From JBDTMC01 sp039934475 (GTDB lineage Bacteria > Acidobacteriota > Terriglobia > Bryobacterales > Bryobacteraceae): a DNA stretch of 7,874 bases. Positions 6,524-7,874 of this stretch are shown here, piece after piece. The stretch lies in the NCBI GenBank assembly GCA_039934475.1, contig JBDTMC010000370.1, forward strand, positions 1 through 7,874, written 5' to 3'. Position 1 is the first letter of the stretch; each line of letters opens with the position of its first letter. Below the pieces are notes generated by a model. It worked only from the letters and a program-made list of their open reading frames with translations, ran no database searches and had not been told where the DNA came from. The position numbers and the translations under genes were made by a program.

Positions 6524-7713
6524 TCCATTGCGTGCTCGGCCCGCCGTACTTTCTCCGACGCCAGCGCAGGCGCCACTCGCACCACCACCACCGTCCGATC
6601 ATCCTCTTGGTCCGCGCCACCCGTAAACGAATCCACGGCGCTCAGGATTGACGCGGCCAACTCGCTCGCTGGTGCGTCCGGCCGGTCTCTCACCGCTTCC
6701 AGCACCACCTGCTCATCCAATACTTCGCCGCCGCGGCTCCGGGCTTCCGTGATGCCGTCCGTCACGGCCACAAACACATCCCCCGGTTCCAACGGAATCG
6801 TGCGCTGTTGATAGACCGTCTTCGTACTCAAACCCAGCACCGTCCCGGTGGTCTCCAGGTTCAAAACGCGACTCCCGTTGTCGCGCAGCAACATCGCGCG
6901 GTCGTGTCCGGCGTTTACATAGTTGAGTTCCTGCCGGGCACTGTCCACTCGGGCGTAGAAAAGCGTGGCGTAGAATCGCTCCGGGCACAGCCGCCACACC
7001 ATCCGGTTCAGGTCTTGCATCAGGTTAGAGATCCGTCCGCCCGCAATGGAACTGAGGACTCGCAGCGTAGCCTGAATCCCCGCCATGATCAGCGCCGCCG
7101 GGACGCCCTTACCCGACACATCGCCGATCGAAACCAGCAGCGAAGAATTCCCCGCCGGGACGAAGTCGAACAGATCGCCCCCCACCTCGTCTGTCGGATG
7201 GCATTCGCCGTAATAGTCCAGTCCCTTCACCGCCGGCATGGCCGATGGAAACAATCGGTCTTGGACCTCTCTCGCGCTCGCCATTTCCTCCGTAAGGCGT
7301 TGCAGCCGCGCCATTTCTATACCCACTTTGGCCGCCATGCGTTCCTCGCTCAGCAGGAACGACACATGCGCCGCCGCCCGAAAAATCAACGACCTGTCCT
7401 TCGCCGTATATTCCCCACCGTCACACCGTGGTCCAAAGGCGAGAAGCGCCGACAGTCCGCCGTGCCCCTGCACCGGGCACGTTATTCGCGGTGACCAATC
7501 CGCCGGCAGCTTGCCGTCATCCACAGCCCGTCCTTCCAGTGCCGCCACACACCACTCCAGATTTGGGTGGTGCCCAAACGTATATAACGGCAAATAGCCA
7601 GTGCCGACTTTGGCCAGTGCCAGGGCCCAGCTAGAGTCCACGCAATCGGCGAGATCCACCGTGATCTGAGCCAACAGCGAAGAGGCCGTTTCAACCAGCG
7701 ATGTACTTCTCAT
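6499..7713 (-). CDS. RsbU-like PP2C (SpoIIE-domain) serine/threonine phosphatase with N-terminal GAF-like sensor
   Basis: This is an intact 404-residue protein from ATG at 7713 (MRSTSLVETASSLL). Residues ~1-125 resemble a GAF-type sensor (LAFG...AKDRSLIFRAAAHVSFLL). A short coiled-coil linker follows at 126-160 (MARLQRLTEEMASAREVQ, then DRLFPSAMP, the usual RsbU lead-in). The PP2C/SpoIIE domain spans ~165-382 with its metal and core motifs: GGDLFDF (178-184), GDVSGKGVPAALIM (197-210), NAGHD (267-271), TDGITEA (318-324) and DDRTVVVV (371-378). Such enzymes dephosphorylate anti-sigma-factor antagonists in partner-switching pathways; the GAF part would sense the signal. The partner is not in the window. 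The frame could extend to a GTG at 7836, but those 41 codons have no Shine-Dalgarno, are not protein-like and cover an AT-rich inverted-repeat region, so the start at 7713 is preferred, although its own ribosome site (TTAGG) is also weak. The extreme C-terminus (ELCPTGTY) is encoded by a tandem-repeat copy and may be an addition. Confidence 0.88.
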   Translation of the reverse strand: MRSTSLVETASSLLAQITVDLADCVDSSWALALAKVGTGYLPLYTFGHHPNLEWCVAALEGRAVDDGKLPADWSPRITCPVQGHGGLSALLAFGPRCDGGEYTAKDRSLIFRAAAHVSFLLSEERMAAKVGIEMARLQRLTEEMASAREVQDRLFPSAMPAVKGLDYYGECHPTDEVGGDLFDFVPAGNSSLLVSIGDVSGKGVPAALIMAGIQATLRVLSSIAGGRISNLMQDLNRMVWRLCPERFYATLFYARVDSARQELNYVNAGHDRAMLLRDNGSRVLNLETTGTVLGLSTKTVYQQRTIPLEPGDVFVAVTDGITEARSRGGEVLDEQVVLEAVRDRPDAPASELAASILSAVDSFTGGADQEDDRTVVVVRVAPALASEKVRRAEHAMELCPTGTY

Positions 7714-7782
7714 GCCTAACTGACGCGCTGGGTCGCCCGTACGCCGATAAAGGCTATGTAAAGAAAATTTAAGGATATGCCT

Positions 7783-7798
7783 TACCGTGAATACGGTA
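7783..7798. promoter_or_regulatory. Inverted repeat upstream of the phosphatase gene (candidate operator)
   Basis: TACCGTGAATACGGTA is a perfect 6-bp inverted repeat with a 4-bp centre, 70 bases upstream of the preferred phosphatase start, next to the AT-rich stretch 7757-7778 and an adjoining AAGG/CCTT repeat (7771-7783). The placement suits a dimeric repressor or activator site in the promoter. No clear -35/-10 hexamers could be assigned. Confidence 0.3.
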
Positions 7799-7874
7799 GC
7801 TTGTTGGGAAGATCGGAGCGTTTCACAATTTCGCACCCATGATGCCCGGTGTGATCTCTAAACGCTCGAATCGC

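Noticed and set aside
6249..6626. A 125-residue protein starting MAMAYIAVEHP
   Set aside because: Only the first ~28 residues look genuine. The rest is proline/serine/alanine-rich read-through that runs antisense into the phosphatase gene.
6499..7836. Phosphatase starting at GTG 7836 (445 residues)
   Set aside because: The extra N-terminus is not protein-like, has no ribosome site and overlaps an AT-rich palindromic region. ATG 7713 opens directly on sensible sequence.

Overview
The window looks like a GC-rich soil bacterium, most likely an acidobacterium of the Solibacter/Bryobacter type. This is inferred from protein style only: secreted proteins with short Ig-like domains of the 'LNGSPWQ...LPPGTYVV' kind, an excisionase-like HTH joined to a membrane anchor and an FG-GAP-type sensor, and a GAF/SpoIIE phosphatase of the RsbU type. 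No rRNA, tRNA, CRISPR array or recognisable insertion sequence is visible.

Layout. (1) Bases 1-~320 hold the very GC-rich C-terminal TPR part of a plus-strand ATPase/adenylate-cyclase-type protein. It stops abruptly where base composition drops. (2) From there to 1520, on the minus strand, lies a secreted multidomain protein with a clean signal peptide and no stop codon. Its C-terminus meets the same breakpoint, so two convergent genes are truncated at one junction. (3) A 123-bp divergent intergenic region separates it from an intact plus-strand gene (1644-2969) for a one-component, membrane-anchored HTH regulator with a periplasmic FG-GAP-like domain. (4) 3116-6236 carries three consecutive plus-strand DNA-end-processing genes in the order nurA-like nuclease, herA-like DUF87 ATPase, sbcD/mre11-like nuclease. 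All three are broken, by frameshifts, an in-frame stop, a probable deletion beside the ATPase P-loop, a lost start codon and a C-terminal truncation. (5) 6249-6478 holds two fused gene scraps: the N-terminus of a probable trypsin-like protease and the C-terminus of an unrecognised protein. (6) A 24-bp tandem duplication containing palindromes (6476-6523) spans the stops of the converging genes. (7) An intact minus-strand RsbU-like PP2C phosphatase fills the right end (6499-7713).

How it fits together. The central operon resembles the archaeal mre11-rad50-herA-nurA DNA double-strand-break resection module, here in a bacterial setting and without a rad50/sbcC partner. In an intact relative, HerA would translocate DNA, NurA would degrade strands and SbcD/Mre11 would trim ends. 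Here the module appears dead. The intact genes on both sides read through without a single frame disruption, which argues for local pseudogenisation over uniformly poor sequence. The regulator and the divergent secreted protein may form a sensory pair. The phosphatase probably belongs to a separate partner-switching signalling system.
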